Origin: Candidatus Villigracilis saccharophilus
Lineage (GTDB): Bacteria; Chloroflexota; Anaerolineae; Anaerolineales; Villigracilaceae
Direction: 5' to 3'
NCBI GenBank assembly: GCA_016709305.1
Contig: JADJNA010000006.1
Location: 1-16,938, forward strand
Length of the DNA stretch: 16,938 bases
Translations under genes and position numbers: made by a program
The notes under the pieces: model-generated
Database searches by the model: none
What the model was told of the DNA's origin: nothing
Seen by the model: the letters and a program-made list of their open reading frames with translations, nothing else
Shown here: one piece after another, positions 16,413 to 16,938 of the stretch
Position numbering within the stretch: the stretch's first letter is position 1
Layout: each line of letters begins with the position of its first letter

Positions 16413-16581
16413 CTAATTGAAAACACTGTTAAAGCGGATCAATAAATCCTCGCGGATCTTAACACAGAACTCCTGCTTGTCCCTACCCTCGCTGATGAAG
16501 GGATCAGGCTTTCCCAGTACCAGTCATCCCATTTGCACAGAAACCGATCGTAATGCCAATATTCAGGGCTCTTGTTAACAC
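16413..16581 (-). CDS. Small hypothetical protein (frameshifted)
   Basis: About 55 residues. GTG at 16581 lies seven bases after AGGAGG, a well-spaced Shine-Dalgarno. It begins LTRALNIGITIGF, a possible short membrane segment, and after a shift near 16520 continues LGKPDPFISEGRDKQEFCVK and IREDLLIRFNSVFN to a stop at 16413. The second part has ordinary coding composition. The gene precedes the small membrane protein in the same direction. No family recognised. Confidence 0.35.
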
Positions 16582-16818
16582 ATTCGTCCTCCTGAGTTGG
16601 ATGTAAAAGCCCGCTTACTTCCAAACTGACCGTCTGGCTCCGCCAAAAGAGACTATCGTACAGCCCCTACATACTGCTCCAAAGCCAACGCGATGGGTGA
16701 GTGTTATTAATACTTGAGACTGCCTTTGAATTTTGCCTGTTCAGCTCACAGGTTTTCCTGCTGTTTCAGAATCTACTACAAATCTTGGTCAAATCTTAGG
16801 AAGCAGCCCCAACATCAC
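16582..16818. other. Stretch without recognisable genes
   Basis: Only short open frames with no resemblance to known families are present. I see no terminator, repeat or RNA gene. Confidence 0.4.
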
Positions 16819-16938
16819 TTAGGTTAGGTAATGCGGCACGATAATGTGCGGCGGCATTGGGAAGTTATTCTTGGGGACGCGAGTACCGATCTACGCCTCC
16901 CAGGATCAATAATGTGATGGAGAGCATCCCGTTCACGC
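16819..16938 (-). CDS. Possible C-terminal fragment of a membrane protein (partial, frameshifted)
   Basis: The minus strand enters the window with NGMLSITLLILGGV, a hydrophobic segment, and after one shift near 16880 continues TRVPKNNFPMPPHIIVPHYL to a stop at 16819. This could be the end of a gene that starts outside the window. The evidence is limited to composition and a plausible membrane segment. Confidence 0.2.

Noticed and set aside
1..16938. CRISPR array, insertion sequence, prophage, tRNA or rRNA
   Set aside because: I looked for regular spaced repeats, transposase motifs, phage genes and cloverleaf-like sequences in the gaps and saw none; the only tandem repeat is the 18-base coding repeat in the lipoprotein.

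Overview
This window looks like a chromosomal fragment of a Chloroflexota bacterium, most likely class Anaerolineae and probably from a metagenome. That is an inference from protein flavour: multiheme cytochromes fused to a small monoheme domain by Pro/Thr/Ala linkers, 'TEAPAATEAP'-type lipoprotein linkers, and an unusual dipeptide-binding protein. No rRNA, tRNA, CRISPR or insertion sequence was seen. Many genes carry single-base frameshifts that are repaired simply by switching frame, often at homopolymers. The likeliest cause is indel error in a long-read consensus, so interrupted genes are annotated here at their reconstructed full extent.

Layout. 1-462: broken remnants and the leader of the first operon. 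463-4665 (+): a respiratory electron-transfer cluster with a nine-heme cytochrome c anchored by a C-terminal helix, a diheme cytochrome b fused to a monoheme cytochrome c, and a NapC/NrfH-like multiheme cytochrome c with the same monoheme domain at its end. Together they could move electrons from the quinone pool through a chain of hemes to an unidentified extracytoplasmic acceptor. 4750-6687: an FmdB-type zinc ribbon (-), then guanylate kinase and a rhomboid protease (+, overlapping by ATGA). 6752-10632 (-): a peptide ABC-transport operon with binding lipoprotein and two permeases, without ATPases in view. 10990-11373 (-): a YkvA/DUF1232 protein. 11556-12682 (+): an unknown lipoprotein. 12831-16356 (-): a co-directional run of a small membrane protein, methylglyoxal synthase with an internal deletion, an APH-fold kinase, and a phytoene-desaturase/RetSat-like FAD oxidoreductase. 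16357-16938: fragmentary coding traces.

The most striking observation is that the binding lipoprotein of the ABC operon is a circular permutation of the DppA/OppA fold. The segment that normally forms the mature N-terminus (about 120 residues) sits at the C-terminus, joined almost without linker to the normal C-terminal end, and the protein begins where that segment would have ended. The other main points are the heme cluster with its shared C-terminal heme domain, two apparently leaderless genes back to back (fmdB-like and gmk), a promoter-like -10 box, hairpin and ribosome binding site packed in under 60 bases before the NapC-like gene, and the loss of the phosphate-binding loop from the methylglyoxal synthase.
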